A stretch of 64,000 bases of DNA from Paraburkholderia sp. Tr-20389 (lineage in GTDB: Bacteria > Pseudomonadota > Gammaproteobacteria > Burkholderiales > Burkholderiaceae): the NCBI RefSeq assembly GCF_017104565.1, contig NZ_JAAGPD010000011.1, positions 1 through 64,000 of the forward strand, in the 5' to 3' direction. A program made the translations under genes and the position numbers. Below the pieces are notes generated by a model. It did no database searches. It saw nothing but the letters and a program-made list of their open reading frames with translations, and had not been told where the DNA came from. Positions 19,235 to 29,357 of this stretch are shown piece after piece. Position 1 is the stretch's first letter; each line of letters starts with the position of its first letter.

Positions 19235-20644
19235 ATGAACAGCGGCCCAAGCAGCGGCGCAAGCACGCAGGTGATCCTGCATATCGGCGCAGGCTCATTC
19301 CATCGCGCGCATCAGGCCTGGTATCTGCATCGGCTCAATGAAGCGCGCCAACCGAACGATCCGCACTGGTCGCTGACCGTCGGCAACATTCGCAGCGACA
19401 TGAACGCCGTCGCCGACGCGCTCGCCGCGCAAAACGGCGTCTACACGCTCGAAACCGTCACCCCGCAAGGCAAGCGCGCATATGAAACGATCCGCTCGAT
19501 CGAACGCGTGGTGCCGTGGTCCGCGAATCTGGACGCACTCGTCGAAACGGGCGCCGACCCCGCGTGCAAGATCATCGCTTTCACGGTCACGGAAGGCGGC
19601 TATTACCTCGACGAACACGACAAGCTCGACACGGCCAACCCCGACCTCGCCGCCGATCTGAACGGTGCGCGCACTACCATCTACGGCGCGCTCGCCGCGA
19701 TTCTCGAAGCGCGCATGCAGCGCAATGCCGGCCCCGTGACGCTGCAGACCTGCGACAACCTGCGCAGCAACGGCGACCGTTTCCGCGCGGGCATGACGCA
19801 GTTCCTCGACCGGCGCGGCGCGGCTACGTTGCGTCAGTGGTTCGATGCGAACACCGCGTGTCCCAACTCGATGGTCGATCGCATCACGCCGCGTCCGACG
19901 CCCGACGTGCGCGAACGCGTGAAGGCCGCAACGGGCTTCGACGATGCCTGTCCCGTGATGGGCGAATCGTTCATCCAGTGGGTGATCGAAGATCATTTCA
20001 TCGCAGGGCGGCCCGCATGGGAGCAAGTCGGCGCGGAACTGGTCGAATCGGTGCTGCCGTATGAAGAAGCGAAGATCCGCATTCTGAACGCGACGCATAG
20101 CTGCATCGCGTGGGCGGGCACGCTGGTCGGCCTGTCGTATATCCACGAAGGCACGCTCGATCCCGAGATCCGCCAGTTCGCGCACGACTACGTGACGCAA
20201 GACGTGATTCCGTGCCTCACGCCCAGTCCGCTCGATCTCGCGAAGTATCGCGACGTCGTGCTGGAACGCTTCGGCAATCCGTATATCCAGGACACGAATC
20301 AGCGCGTCGCCGCCGATGGCTTCTCGAAGATTCCCGGCTTCATCGCGCCCACGCTGTCCGAGTGCTTCGCGCGCAAGGTCGAACCGAATGCGACGGCGAT
20401 GCTGCCCGCACTGTTCCTGCGCTTTCTCGACAGATGGCAGCGCGGCCAGTTGCCGTACACGTATCAGGACGGCGTGATGGATGAAGGCGTCGCGCGTGGC
20501 TTCTTCAAGGCAGGTGATCCCGTGCAGGCGTTCTGCGCGGACCGGCTGCTGTGGGGCAGCATGGCGGGGTCGGCTGCGCTGGAGAACGTCGTGCGTTCCG
20601 CGCTCGGACGCGTCGATGCATGGCTCGACAAGCGCCGCAAATAA
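19235..20644 (+). CDS. dalD: D-arabinitol 4-dehydrogenase
   Basis: 469 aa, polyol-specific long-chain dehydrogenase of the mannitol dehydrogenase family, oxidising D-arabinitol to D-xylulose with NAD. The N-terminal [20 protein letters not shown] segment and the catalytic signature K280-IRILN285-ATH288 are clear, and the sequence follows the Klebsiella/Ralstonia DalD pattern through [14 protein letters not shown]. Followed after 170 bp by xylB; that gap holds a 13-bp hairpin with one mismatch (20669-20681/20687-20699) but no T-run, perhaps an mRNA-processing element. Confidence 0.93.
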   Translation: MNSGPSSGASTQVILHIGAGSFHRAHQAWYLHRLNEARQPNDPHWSLTVGNIRSDMNAVADALAAQNGVYTLETVTPQGKRAYETIRSIERVVPWSANLDALVETGADPACKIIAFTVTEGGYYLDEHDKLDTANPDLAADLNGARTTIYGALAAILEARMQRNAGPVTLQTCDNLRSNGDRFRAGMTQFLDRRGAATLRQWFDANTACPNSMVDRITPRPTPDVRERVKAATGFDDACPVMGESFIQWVIEDHFIAGRPAWEQVGAELVESVLPYEEAKIRILNATHSCIAWAGTLVGLSYIHEGTLDPEIRQFAHDYVTQDVIPCLTPSPLDLAKYRDVVLERFGNPYIQDTNQRVAADGFSKIPGFIAPTLSECFARKVEPNATAMLPALFLRFLDRWQRGQLPYTYQDGVMDEGVARGFFKAGDPVQAFCADRLLWGSMAGSAALENVVRSALGRVDAWLDKRRK

Positions 20645-20814
20645 AGACTTAAACATTCGCAAGCTCATGGCCGCGCATGAACCCCGTTCACGCGCGGCCG
20701 CTCTCATTGATCGCCGCTCACGACGCCTCGCATCCGTCAGGTCTTTTGCGCATGGCATCGCAGGCGGCATGCGGCTAAAGTAGCGCATCTCCTACCGACG
20801 AAGGTTTCGCGCCC

Positions 20815-22299
20815 ATGTATCTCGGCATCGACCTCGGCACGTCCGAAGTGAAAGTTCTGCTGCTCGCGTCCGATGGACACGTGGTCGGCACGGCAGGTTC
20901 TCCGTTCACTGTTTCGCGACCGCATCAGCGGTGGTCGGAGCAGAATCCGTCCGACTGGTGGCAAGGCACGCGCACCGCGCTGTTCGCGCTGCGCGACCGC
21001 TTTCCGGAACAGTTCGCGCAGATTCGCGGTATCGGCCTGTCGGGGCAGATGCACGGCGCCGTGCTGCTCGATCACGAAGACCGCGTGCTGCGCCCGGCGA
21101 TTCTCTGGAACGACATGCGCGCCGTCGAAGAGTGCGACGAGCTGTATCGCCGTGCACCGGACCTGCACCGGATCGCCGGCAATCTGGCGATGCCCGGCTT
21201 CACCGCGCCGAAACTGTTATGGGTCGCGCGCCATGAGCCCGAGATTTTCCGGCAGACGGCGTGTGTGCTGCTGCCGAAGGATTACTTGCGCCTGCAACTG
21301 ACGGGCGACAAGGTCTCCGATCCGTCCGACGCCGCCGGCACGCTCTGGCTCGACGTCGCGCAGCGCGACTGGTCCGATACGCTGCTCGCGGCCTGCGACC
21401 TGAACCGCTCGCACATGCCGCGTCTCGCCGAAGGCAGTGCGCCTTCGGGCATGCTGCGTCCCGAACTCGCACGCGAACTCGGCTTGCGCGAACCCGTCGT
21501 GGTCGCGGCGGGCGGCGGGGACAACGCGACCAGCGCGATCGGCATCGGCGCGACGCAACCGGGCGACGGCTTCGTATCGCTCGGCACGTCGGGCGTGCTG
21601 TGCGTGATCGGCAACAGCTTCCGGCCGAATCCGGAATCCGCCGTGCACGCGTTCTGTCACGCGATTCCAGACCGCTGGCATCAGATGAGCGTGGTGCTGT
21701 CGGCGGCGAGCTGCCTGCGCTGGGTCTGCAAACTCACGTCGACCGACGAGCCCACGCTGCTCGCCGAAATCGAAAAGCTGCCCGACGAAGCGCTCGCCAC
21801 GGCGCCGTTGTTCCTGCCGTATCTGTCGGGCGAGCGCACGCCGCACAACGACCCGTATGCGCAAGGCGTCTTCTTCGGCATGACGCACGCCACCGACCGC
21901 ACGCTGCTCGGCTACGCGGTGCTCGAAGGCGTGACGCTCGCGCTGACGGACGGCCTCGACGCGTTGCGCGCGGCGGGCACGGAAGTGAACGCGTTGTCGC
22001 TGCTGGGCGGCGGCGCGCGGAGCAACTACTGGGCGCAACTGCTGGCCGATTCGCTGAACACGACCACGCGCAAGCATGGTGGCGGCGAAACGGGTGCGGC
22101 GCTCGGCGCAGCGCGCCTCGGCTGGCTTGCGGCAGGTGGCGATCCGGCAAAGGTGTTGACCAAGCCGCCCGTCGAAATCGAATTCACGCCGAATGCAAAG
22201 CGGCACGCGGTGTTGCGCGAGCGGCTCGCAGGCTATCGCGCGTTGTACCGTCATGTGAAGCCGATGTTCGCGCCCACGCGCGAAGCGAACGCAACGTAG
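20815..22299 (+). CDS. xylB: Xylulokinase
   Basis: 494 aa, FGGY kinase phosphorylating D-xylulose to xylulose 5-phosphate, which enters the pentose phosphate pathway. True XylB features: GIDLGTSEVK at the start, GIGLSGQMHGAVLLD, PSDAAGTLWLD, YLSGERTPHNDP and GGGARSNYWAQLLAD. It directly completes the arabinitol route begun by DalD. Confidence 0.95.
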   Translation: MYLGIDLGTSEVKVLLLASDGHVVGTAGSPFTVSRPHQRWSEQNPSDWWQGTRTALFALRDRFPEQFAQIRGIGLSGQMHGAVLLDHEDRVLRPAILWNDMRAVEECDELYRRAPDLHRIAGNLAMPGFTAPKLLWVARHEPEIFRQTACVLLPKDYLRLQLTGDKVSDPSDAAGTLWLDVAQRDWSDTLLAACDLNRSHMPRLAEGSAPSGMLRPELARELGLREPVVVAAGGGDNATSAIGIGATQPGDGFVSLGTSGVLCVIGNSFRPNPESAVHAFCHAIPDRWHQMSVVLSAASCLRWVCKLTSTDEPTLLAEIEKLPDEALATAPLFLPYLSGERTPHNDPYAQGVFFGMTHATDRTLLGYAVLEGVTLALTDGLDALRAAGTEVNALSLLGGGARSNYWAQLLADSLNTTTRKHGGGETGAALGAARLGWLAAGGDPAKVLTKPPVEIEFTPNAKRHAVLRERLAGYRALYRHVKPMFAPTREANAT

Positions 22300-22410
22300 T
22301 GTGAACATGCAGCAGACTGCGATGAACGTCACCAGCATGCAACGCACCAGAACGCCTGTCGAGGGCTTCCTGGTGTCACGCGCTTCGGCGCAATCCTGAC
22401 CGCCAACATC

Positions 22411-23379
22411 GTGCCCAAGTCCACTGAAAAACTCGATCTCGCGACGCGCGCCGCCTGGCTCTATTACGTCGCGGGCAATACGCAAAACGAGATCGCGGAA
22501 AAACTGCAGGTGTCGCGGCCCGTCGCGCAGCGGCTCGTCGCGTTCGCCGTCGAAAAGAACCTGATCCGGGTGCGCGTCGACCATCGGCTCGCCGACTGTC
22601 TGTCGCTGGCAGATCAACTGTCGAAGCGCTACGGCCTCTCGATGTGCGAAGTCGTCCCCGTCGACAACGACAAGCCGGAAGAAATCGACCGCAAGCTCGC
22701 CGTCGCGGGCGCGCAGGTGATGGAACGCTATCTCAACGAAGAACGGCCGATGGTCGTCGCGGTGAGCAGCGGCCGGACGCTGAAGGCAGTCGTCGATCAG
22801 GTCGGGCAACTGGAGCGGCCGCAGCATCGGCTCGTGTCGATGGTCGGCGCGATTGCACAGGACGGTTCGTCGAACCGTTACGACGTCGCGCTGCACATCT
22901 CCGAGAAGACGGGCGGCAAGCACTTCCTGCTGCCCGCGCCGCTGATCGCCGATAGCGAGGCGGAACGCGCGCAGTGGTGCAATCACCGTCTCTACCGGAT
23001 CGTCGAATCGCTATCGGGCGAGGCGGATGTCGCGTTCGTCGGGATCGGTAACATCGGCCTGCATTGTCCGCTGCACGAAGACGGCTTCATCACGTCGGAA
23101 GAAGTGGAAGAACTCGTGTCGCTAGGCGCCGTGGCCGAACTGCTCGGCCTGCCCATCGACGCGGGCGGCGCACGCGTCGAATCGCCGACGGGCCGCCGCG
23201 TCACGAGCTTGCGCCTCGATTCGCCGCCGAAGCGTCCCGTGATCGGCTTCGCGGGCGGTGAACGCAAACGCAATGCGGTGATTGCCGCGTTGAAGGGCGG
23301 CTGGCTATCGGGGCTGGTGACCGATGAACTGTGTGCACGCGCCGCGCTGAATCACGAGAACGGAGCGGCGGCACGCTGA
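22411..23379 (+). CDS. SorC/DeoR-type sugar-binding transcriptional regulator, candidate polyol regulator
   Basis: 322 aa. N-terminal helix-turn-helix (about 10-55, NTQNEIAEKLQVSRPVAQRL) and a C-terminal sugar-phosphate-binding domain of the SorC family (VAVSSGRTLKAVV; VGIGNIG; GFAGGERKRNAVIAALKGG). GTG start at 22411. It lies 111 bp after xylB in the same direction and so is probably cotranscribed. By position it is the best candidate for binding the GAGCAA(A/T)TGCTC operators at dalD and smoS. Confidence 0.88.
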   Translation: MPKSTEKLDLATRAAWLYYVAGNTQNEIAEKLQVSRPVAQRLVAFAVEKNLIRVRVDHRLADCLSLADQLSKRYGLSMCEVVPVDNDKPEEIDRKLAVAGAQVMERYLNEERPMVVAVSSGRTLKAVVDQVGQLERPQHRLVSMVGAIAQDGSSNRYDVALHISEKTGGKHFLLPAPLIADSEAERAQWCNHRLYRIVESLSGEADVAFVGIGNIGLHCPLHEDGFITSEEVEELVSLGAVAELLGLPIDAGGARVESPTGRRVTSLRLDSPPKRPVIGFAGGERKRNAVIAALKGGWLSGLVTDELCARAALNHENGAAAR

Positions 23380-23407
23380 CGCGGGTGAAGTAAGAGGCGC
23401 TGCGTGG

Positions 23408-25189
23408 TTATAGTGCTTCGAGCGCGCTGCGCACGGATTCGACCACGGGCGTCCAGTCGCCCAGAACCTGCTGCCGGAACAGACGTGCGGTCGGATACCA
23501 CGGGCTGATGTCGCCCGACATCATCCAGCGCCAGTCGGCCTGCTGCGGCAGCAACACCCACACCGGCTTGCCGAGCGCACCCGCCAGATGCGCGACGGAC
23601 GTATCGACGGTAATGACGAGGTCCAGTGACTCGATCACGGCGGCCGTCGCGTCGAAGCTGTCGAGCCACTGGCCGAGCGCGCAGATCGGCCAGCGATGCG
23701 CGAGGCCATCCAGCTGCGATTCGCCCGCGCCCTTCTGCAACGCGAACCACGCGAGGCCGCGCACCGATGCGAGCGGTTCGAGCACGGCGAGCGGCGCTGA
23801 ACGGTACACATCGAGGTAGTGCTGCGGATTGCCTGCCCACACGAGTCCGACTCTCCTGCTCGAACCCGCGGCCTGCCCGATCCGCTCGCGCCATGCGTCG
23901 ACCTGCGTCTCGTCCGCCGACAGATACGGCACGACACGCGGAATCGCATCGTCGTCGAGCCACGTGGGCACGCTCATCATCCGGCAGTAGTAGTCGTAGC
24001 CGCCTGTCGGTGCGTGGTTCAGCACGCGACGCACGCCGCGCGTGCGCGCGAAGAGCGGCGCCAGTTCGTCGCTCGTCCAGACGTCGACGGTTGCGCCCAG
24101 ATCGTGCAGCACGCCGGCATAGCGAACGAACTGCAACTGGTCGCCCGCACCCTGCTCTCGCGCCAACAGAAAGCGCTTGCCGTCGAGCGGCTCGCCCTGC
24201 CATTCGGGCAGGTCGAGTAATGGGTAATCGCGCAGGCCGCTCTGCGTCGTCTTGCGATGCTCGTAGTACGTCCAGCCCTTGCGAAAATTCCCGCGCCGCA
24301 GTTCCGACATGCCGAGCAGCTTGTACGCGTTCGACACATCCGGTGCGATTTCGATTGCGCGGCGAAGATGTTCGTCGGCTTCGTCGTAGCGCGACATGCA
24401 GGTCAACGTGAAAGCGATGTTGTTGTGCAGCGTCGCCGAATTCGGCAAGACCTCCAGCGCGCGTTTATAGCGGATGACTGCGTCTTCGAAATTCAGTTGG
24501 GCGTCGACCGCGAAGGCGACGCCAAACAACGCGTGTACATTCTCCGGCTCCAGTTGCAGCGCGCGGTCGAAACACGCTGCGGCGTCCGCGTGGCGGCGCA
24601 CTGCGTTGAGCGTCACGCCGAGGCCCAGCAACACGCGCATATCGTCGGGTGCAAAGCGCGCGGCGAATTCGTACGCAGTCACTGCTTCATGCGGACGCGC
24701 GAGGGTCTCGAGCATGTCCGCGCTGCCGAGCGCCGCTTCGAAAGAATGGTTGTCCAGTGCGAGCGCCCGTTGAAAGCTGGCCAGCGCATCTTCCGGCTTC
24801 GACAGTCGCCGTAGCGCCTTGCCCAGGTTGCAGTGCGCGAGCGCATCGTGCGGCGCGCAGTCGATTGCTCTGCGAAAGAAGTTCGCCGCGTCTTCGTTCT
24901 CGCCACGCGAAAGCGCTGCGATGCCGCGATCGTTCAGACAGTCCGCGTGATCCGGCTGCAGCGCGAGCGTTGCATCGAAGCACTCGATCGCGCGCTCCAC
25001 ATCCTGCCGCTGCAGATACAGCACGCCGAGCATATAGCGCGTGTTCGTGTCGTCGGGTTGTATGTCGAGAATCGCGCGATACGCCTGTTCGGCGCGATCG
25101 AGTTCGCCCGCGCGATGCAGCGCCAGCGCATGCTCGACGTGCGGCATCGGGACGGTGTTTTCGTGTGTGAGGAGGGAAGCGTTGTGCAT
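23408..25189 (-). CDS. TPR-repeat protein with glycosyltransferase-like C-terminal domain
   Basis: 593 aa. Roughly residues 15-310 are consecutive tetratricopeptide repeats (for example AIECFDATLALQPDHADCLN). The C-terminal ~270 residues match the ADP-heptose-like glycosyltransferase fold: LLAREQGAGDQLQFVRY, GLVWAGNP, and DLVITVDTSVAHLAGALGKP followed by WVLLP. Such fusions are thought to glycosylate proteins or surface polymers; substrate unknown. Start could also be 25147; neither has a strong site. It stands between the SorC gene and the transporter operon and has no obvious link to polyol use. Confidence 0.8.
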   Translation of the reverse strand: MHNASLLTHENTVPMPHVEHALALHRAGELDRAEQAYRAILDIQPDDTNTRYMLGVLYLQRQDVERAIECFDATLALQPDHADCLNDRGIAALSRGENEDAANFFRRAIDCAPHDALAHCNLGKALRRLSKPEDALASFQRALALDNHSFEAALGSADMLETLARPHEAVTAYEFAARFAPDDMRVLLGLGVTLNAVRRHADAAACFDRALQLEPENVHALFGVAFAVDAQLNFEDAVIRYKRALEVLPNSATLHNNIAFTLTCMSRYDEADEHLRRAIEIAPDVSNAYKLLGMSELRRGNFRKGWTYYEHRKTTQSGLRDYPLLDLPEWQGEPLDGKRFLLAREQGAGDQLQFVRYAGVLHDLGATVDVWTSDELAPLFARTRGVRRVLNHAPTGGYDYYCRMMSVPTWLDDDAIPRVVPYLSADETQVDAWRERIGQAAGSSRRVGLVWAGNPQHYLDVYRSAPLAVLEPLASVRGLAWFALQKGAGESQLDGLAHRWPICALGQWLDSFDATAAVIESLDLVITVDTSVAHLAGALGKPVWVLLPQQADWRWMMSGDISPWYPTARLFRQQVLGDWTPVVESVRSALEAL

Positions 25190-25382
25190 GGCGTCTTGAG
25201 TCGGCCGCACGCGAATGTTTGCGCGATCTGACGAGCAATCGCGCGAATGACGTGCTGGGCGGGGTGGACGGATGCCGGACAGAACCACCTGAAGAACGGC
25301 TCAGATGCACGCTGTCAGACGATGCACAATTTTGATATGGGATACGGCGCGGAACTATCGGACAAGTCCGAGTCTTCCATAA

Positions 25383-25416
25383 AGAAAAAGCGCCGTTGCA
25401 GCGATGCCGACGGCGC
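25383..25416 (-). terminator. Terminator of the smo-type operon
   Basis: A GC stem (GCGCCGT 25390-25396 with ACGGCGC 25410-25416, with possible inner pairing) is followed on the minus strand by CTTTTTCTTT. It lies 25 bp past the stop of the ATPase gene at 25442. Confidence 0.65.
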
Positions 25417-25441
25417 CCTCTTTGCGATGTAAAACGGTGAA

Positions 25442-26551
<1,110 letters not shown>

Positions 26552-26639
26552 GATGTGTCTCCAATGTCGACGGGTGTTGGCGCCTTGGCGCTGATGTCCG
26601 TCCCGTACGAAATAGTTGCTGTCCCTGCTACGTCGAATC

Positions 26640-27335
26640 TCACGCCACCGTCACGCGATGCAGCCATTGCGCGACCAGCTCCGGCAAAAGCTTCATGTCG
26701 TCGAATATGTGTTGCGCGCCGAGCTGCCGCAGCGTGTCGACCTGCTCGTCGCTCGCATGCCCGCCGCCGATAAAGCCATACACCGTCATGCCCGCCGCCG
26801 TCGCCGCCGTTACGCCCGCCACGCTGTCCTCGATCACGAGGCACGCTTCGGGGTTCACGCCGATCGCGCGCGCGGCGGCGAGATAGACGTCGGGAGCGGG
26901 CTTCGGCGCCTCGACGGTATCCGCGCAGAACAGACGGGTTCCGAAGTGCTTCACGAGACCCGTGCGCTCGAGCACCGCTTCGACGTAGCCGCGATCGCTG
27001 TTGCTCGCGCAGGCCTTCGTCAGCGGGATTTGCGCGAGCGCCGCATCGATGCCTTCGACCATCGGCGCCTTGACGGCCGACGCGCCGACCGACACGCGGA
27101 TCGCGTCGATATCGTCCGCCGTCAACGTCATGCCGAGCGCCGAGGCCGCACCTTGCAGCACGCGCTCGGTGCGCAGCCCGAGGAGCGGCATCACGACGGG
27201 CGCGATGTCGAGGCCGGGCCAGCGCGCTTCCAGTTGCTGCACGATGACCGTGGCCGCGACGGCTTCGCTGTCGATCAGCACGCCGTCGCAGTCGCAGATC
27301 AGCGCGAGGTTCGCGTCGGTTCTGAGGTCCGTCAC
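26640..27335 (-). CDS. HAD-family phosphatase in the polyol operon
   Basis: 231 aa, subfamily like beta-phosphoglucomutase/sugar-phosphate phosphatases. Motif I CDCDGVLIDSE holds the nucleophile D15 and acid D17; motif II is KACASNSD; motifs III/IV are APKPAPDVYL and VIEDSVAGVTAA. Its start overlaps the permease stop by 4 nt, so it is truly part of the operon. The transporter imports free polyols, so the substrate is not obvious: a sugar-phosphate detoxifier or a mannitol-1-phosphatase-like role are both possible. Confidence 0.85.
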   Translation of the reverse strand: MTDLRTDANLALICDCDGVLIDSEAVAATVIVQQLEARWPGLDIAPVVMPLLGLRTERVLQGAASALGMTLTADDIDAIRVSVGASAVKAPMVEGIDAALAQIPLTKACASNSDRGYVEAVLERTGLVKHFGTRLFCADTVEAPKPAPDVYLAAARAIGVNPEACLVIEDSVAGVTAATAAGMTVYGFIGGGHASDEQVDTLRQLGAQHIFDDMKLLPELVAQWLHRVTVA

Positions 27336-28198
27336 TTGACCGCCCCGAAGGTAAGGCCACGCACCAGCTGTTTCTGCGAAACCCAGCCGACGATCAGGAT
27401 CGGCGCCACGGCCAGCAGCGACGCCGCCGACAGCTTCGCCCAGAACAGCCCTTCAGGACTCGAGTACGACGCGATGAACACGGTCAGCGGCGCGGCGTTC
27501 GAACTGGACAGGTTGATGCTCCAGAACGCTTCGTTCCACGACAGGATCACCAGCAGCAGCGCCGTCGATGCGAGACCCGGTAACGACATCGGCATCAGCA
27601 GATAGACGATCTCCTGCCACGTCGCCGCGCCGTCGATCCGCCCCGCTTCGAGAATGTCGCGCGGAATTTCGGCGAAGTACGTGAACGACATCCACACGGC
27701 AATCGGCAGATTGATCAGCGTGTAGACGATCACGAGTCCGCTGACGGTATCGAGCAGACCGCTGTTCTTCCACAGCAGATAGATCGGCACCAGCACGCCG
27801 ACGGACGGCATCATCTTCGTCGACAGCATCCACAGCAGCACCTTCTGCGTGCGCCGGGTCGGGAAGAACGCCATCGCATAGGCGCACGGCACCGCCAGAA
27901 TCAGGCACAGCAGCGTGACACCGACCGAGATCAGGATCGAGTTCCACGCGAAGCCGAAGTAATTGCTGCGCGCGAACACTTCGCGGAAGCTCTCCAGCGT
28001 CGGCGTGAAAAACAGCGACGACGCGTAAGCCTGCTGCTCCGTCTTGAATGCCGTGATGGTCATCCAGAAGATCGGGAAGAACAGCAGCAGCGCGATGAAC
28101 CACGCGAGGATGCCCGGAATGCTGCGGCCGACGATTGCGAGCGGCGAATTGACCTTCGTCGGCTTCGTCGTGACAGGTGTAGCGGCAAGCTGGCTCAT
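27332..28198 (-). CDS. smoG: Polyol ABC transporter permease (SmoG/MalG type)
   Basis: 288 aa, six predicted membrane segments with the EAA loop around EIPRDILEAGRIDGAATWQ, which docks on the ATPase. Starts within the stop of the preceding permease (4-nt overlap at 28195-28198) and ends within the HAD start. Length is typical for the MalG subfamily. Confidence 0.92.
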   Translation of the reverse strand: MSQLAATPVTTKPTKVNSPLAIVGRSIPGILAWFIALLLFFPIFWMTITAFKTEQQAYASSLFFTPTLESFREVFARSNYFGFAWNSILISVGVTLLCLILAVPCAYAMAFFPTRRTQKVLLWMLSTKMMPSVGVLVPIYLLWKNSGLLDTVSGLVIVYTLINLPIAVWMSFTYFAEIPRDILEAGRIDGAATWQEIVYLLMPMSLPGLASTALLLVILSWNEAFWSINLSSSNAAPLTVFIASYSSPEGLFWAKLSAASLLAVAPILIVGWVSQKQLVRGLTFGAVK

Positions 28199-29133
28199 TT
28201 TTCGTACTCCCCTTTCAGGTTCTTCGCGAGCATGCGCACGAGGAAGAACGACACGATGTTCGCGAGCACCACGGCGAGAATCCCGCCTGCGGAAGCAAGG
28301 CCGACGTCGAACTGTTGCAGGCCGAGCGCGTAGATCAGGTAAGACAGGTTGGTCGTCGCGTTGCCCGGACCGCCGCCCGTCGTCGTGTAGATTTCGGCGA
28401 AGATCGACAGCAGGAAAATGGTTTCCATCATCACGACCACGGCGATCGCGCGTTTCAGGTGCGGCAGCGTGATGAAGAAGAACATCGCGAACGGACCGGC
28501 GCCGTCGATTTTCGCGGCTTCCTTCTGCTCCTGATCGAGCGACTGGATCGCCGTGAAGAGAATCAGGAACGCGAACGGTAACCACTGCCACGCGACGATG
28601 ATGATGACGGACGTCAATGGATAATCCGCGAACCAGTCGATCGGCGCGAGCCCGACCGCGCGCATGCCGTCTGCGATGAGCCCGTACACCGGGTGCAGGA
28701 TCATGTTCTTCCAGATCAGCGCGGAGACGGTCGGCATCACGAAGAACGGTGCGATCGCGAGTAATCGTGCGATGCCCTGCCCGTAGAACTTGCGGTCGAA
28801 CAGCACCGAGAGCAGCACACCGCCGACCACGGTGATGAGCAGCACGGCGATGATCAACTCCAGCGTGTGGGCGATCGATGGACCGAACGCCGGATCGCTG
28901 GCGAGATACTTGTAGTTGTCGAGCCCTGTGAAACCCTTTTCATCCGGGTTCAGCAAGTTGTAGCGCGAGAACGAAAACCAGATCGTCATCGCGAGTGGAA
29001 TGGCCATCCACAGGACGAGGACGCCGACGGATGGTGTCACCAGCCAGCGCGCGTGCGCGGCCTTGCGCTCTTCGCGCTCGTGTTCGGTCTGGGGTTCGGC
29101 ATGCATGAGGGGTAGACGCAAGTGTTGACGCAT
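28195..29133 (-). CDS. smoF: Polyol ABC transporter permease (SmoF/MalF type)
   Basis: 312 aa, six membrane segments and an EAA loop (SLDQEQKEAAKIDGAGPFAM). An Arg/Glu-rich cytoplasmic N-terminus (residues 10-27) precedes the first membrane segment. I chose the ATG at 29133, preceded by AAGAGGTGG; longer in-frame starts add an unrelated stretch. Confidence 0.9.
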   Translation of the reverse strand: MRQHLRLPLMHAEPQTEHEREERKAAHARWLVTPSVGVLVLWMAIPLAMTIWFSFSRYNLLNPDEKGFTGLDNYKYLASDPAFGPSIAHTLELIIAVLLITVVGGVLLSVLFDRKFYGQGIARLLAIAPFFVMPTVSALIWKNMILHPVYGLIADGMRAVGLAPIDWFADYPLTSVIIIVAWQWLPFAFLILFTAIQSLDQEQKEAAKIDGAGPFAMFFFITLPHLKRAIAVVVMMETIFLLSIFAEIYTTTGGGPGNATTNLSYLIYALGLQQFDVGLASAGGILAVVLANIVSFFLVRMLAKNLKGEYEK

Positions 29134-29295
29134 GATGGACCACCTCTTGGGTAGTGCGCGGGCCGCGGGGGCGTGCGGCTCACTGTGCTGCCAGGAGTCC
29201 GGCTGACGATGCATTGACCTGCACTGTCGGCCGGCGTTGTGCATCGGTTCCGGCTGGGTGCTGCTTCCCTGCGAGGCTACGGGTAGGGTCTTGGA

Positions 29296-29329
29296 CACGC
29301 CGTCCGCGTGGGGTGAAGCAGACGGCGTG
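29296..29329 (-). other. Intercistronic stem-loop between smoE and smoF
   Basis: CACGCCGTC (29296-29304) pairs perfectly with GACGGCGTG (29321-29329) around a 16-nt loop. It lies 28 bp after the binding-protein stop with no T-run, in a 224-bp gap. The placement mirrors the stem-loop at 16504-16537 in the other transporter. Confidence 0.5.
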
Positions 29330-29357
29330 CCAATTTCACAGCAGGCGTAACGCGGGC

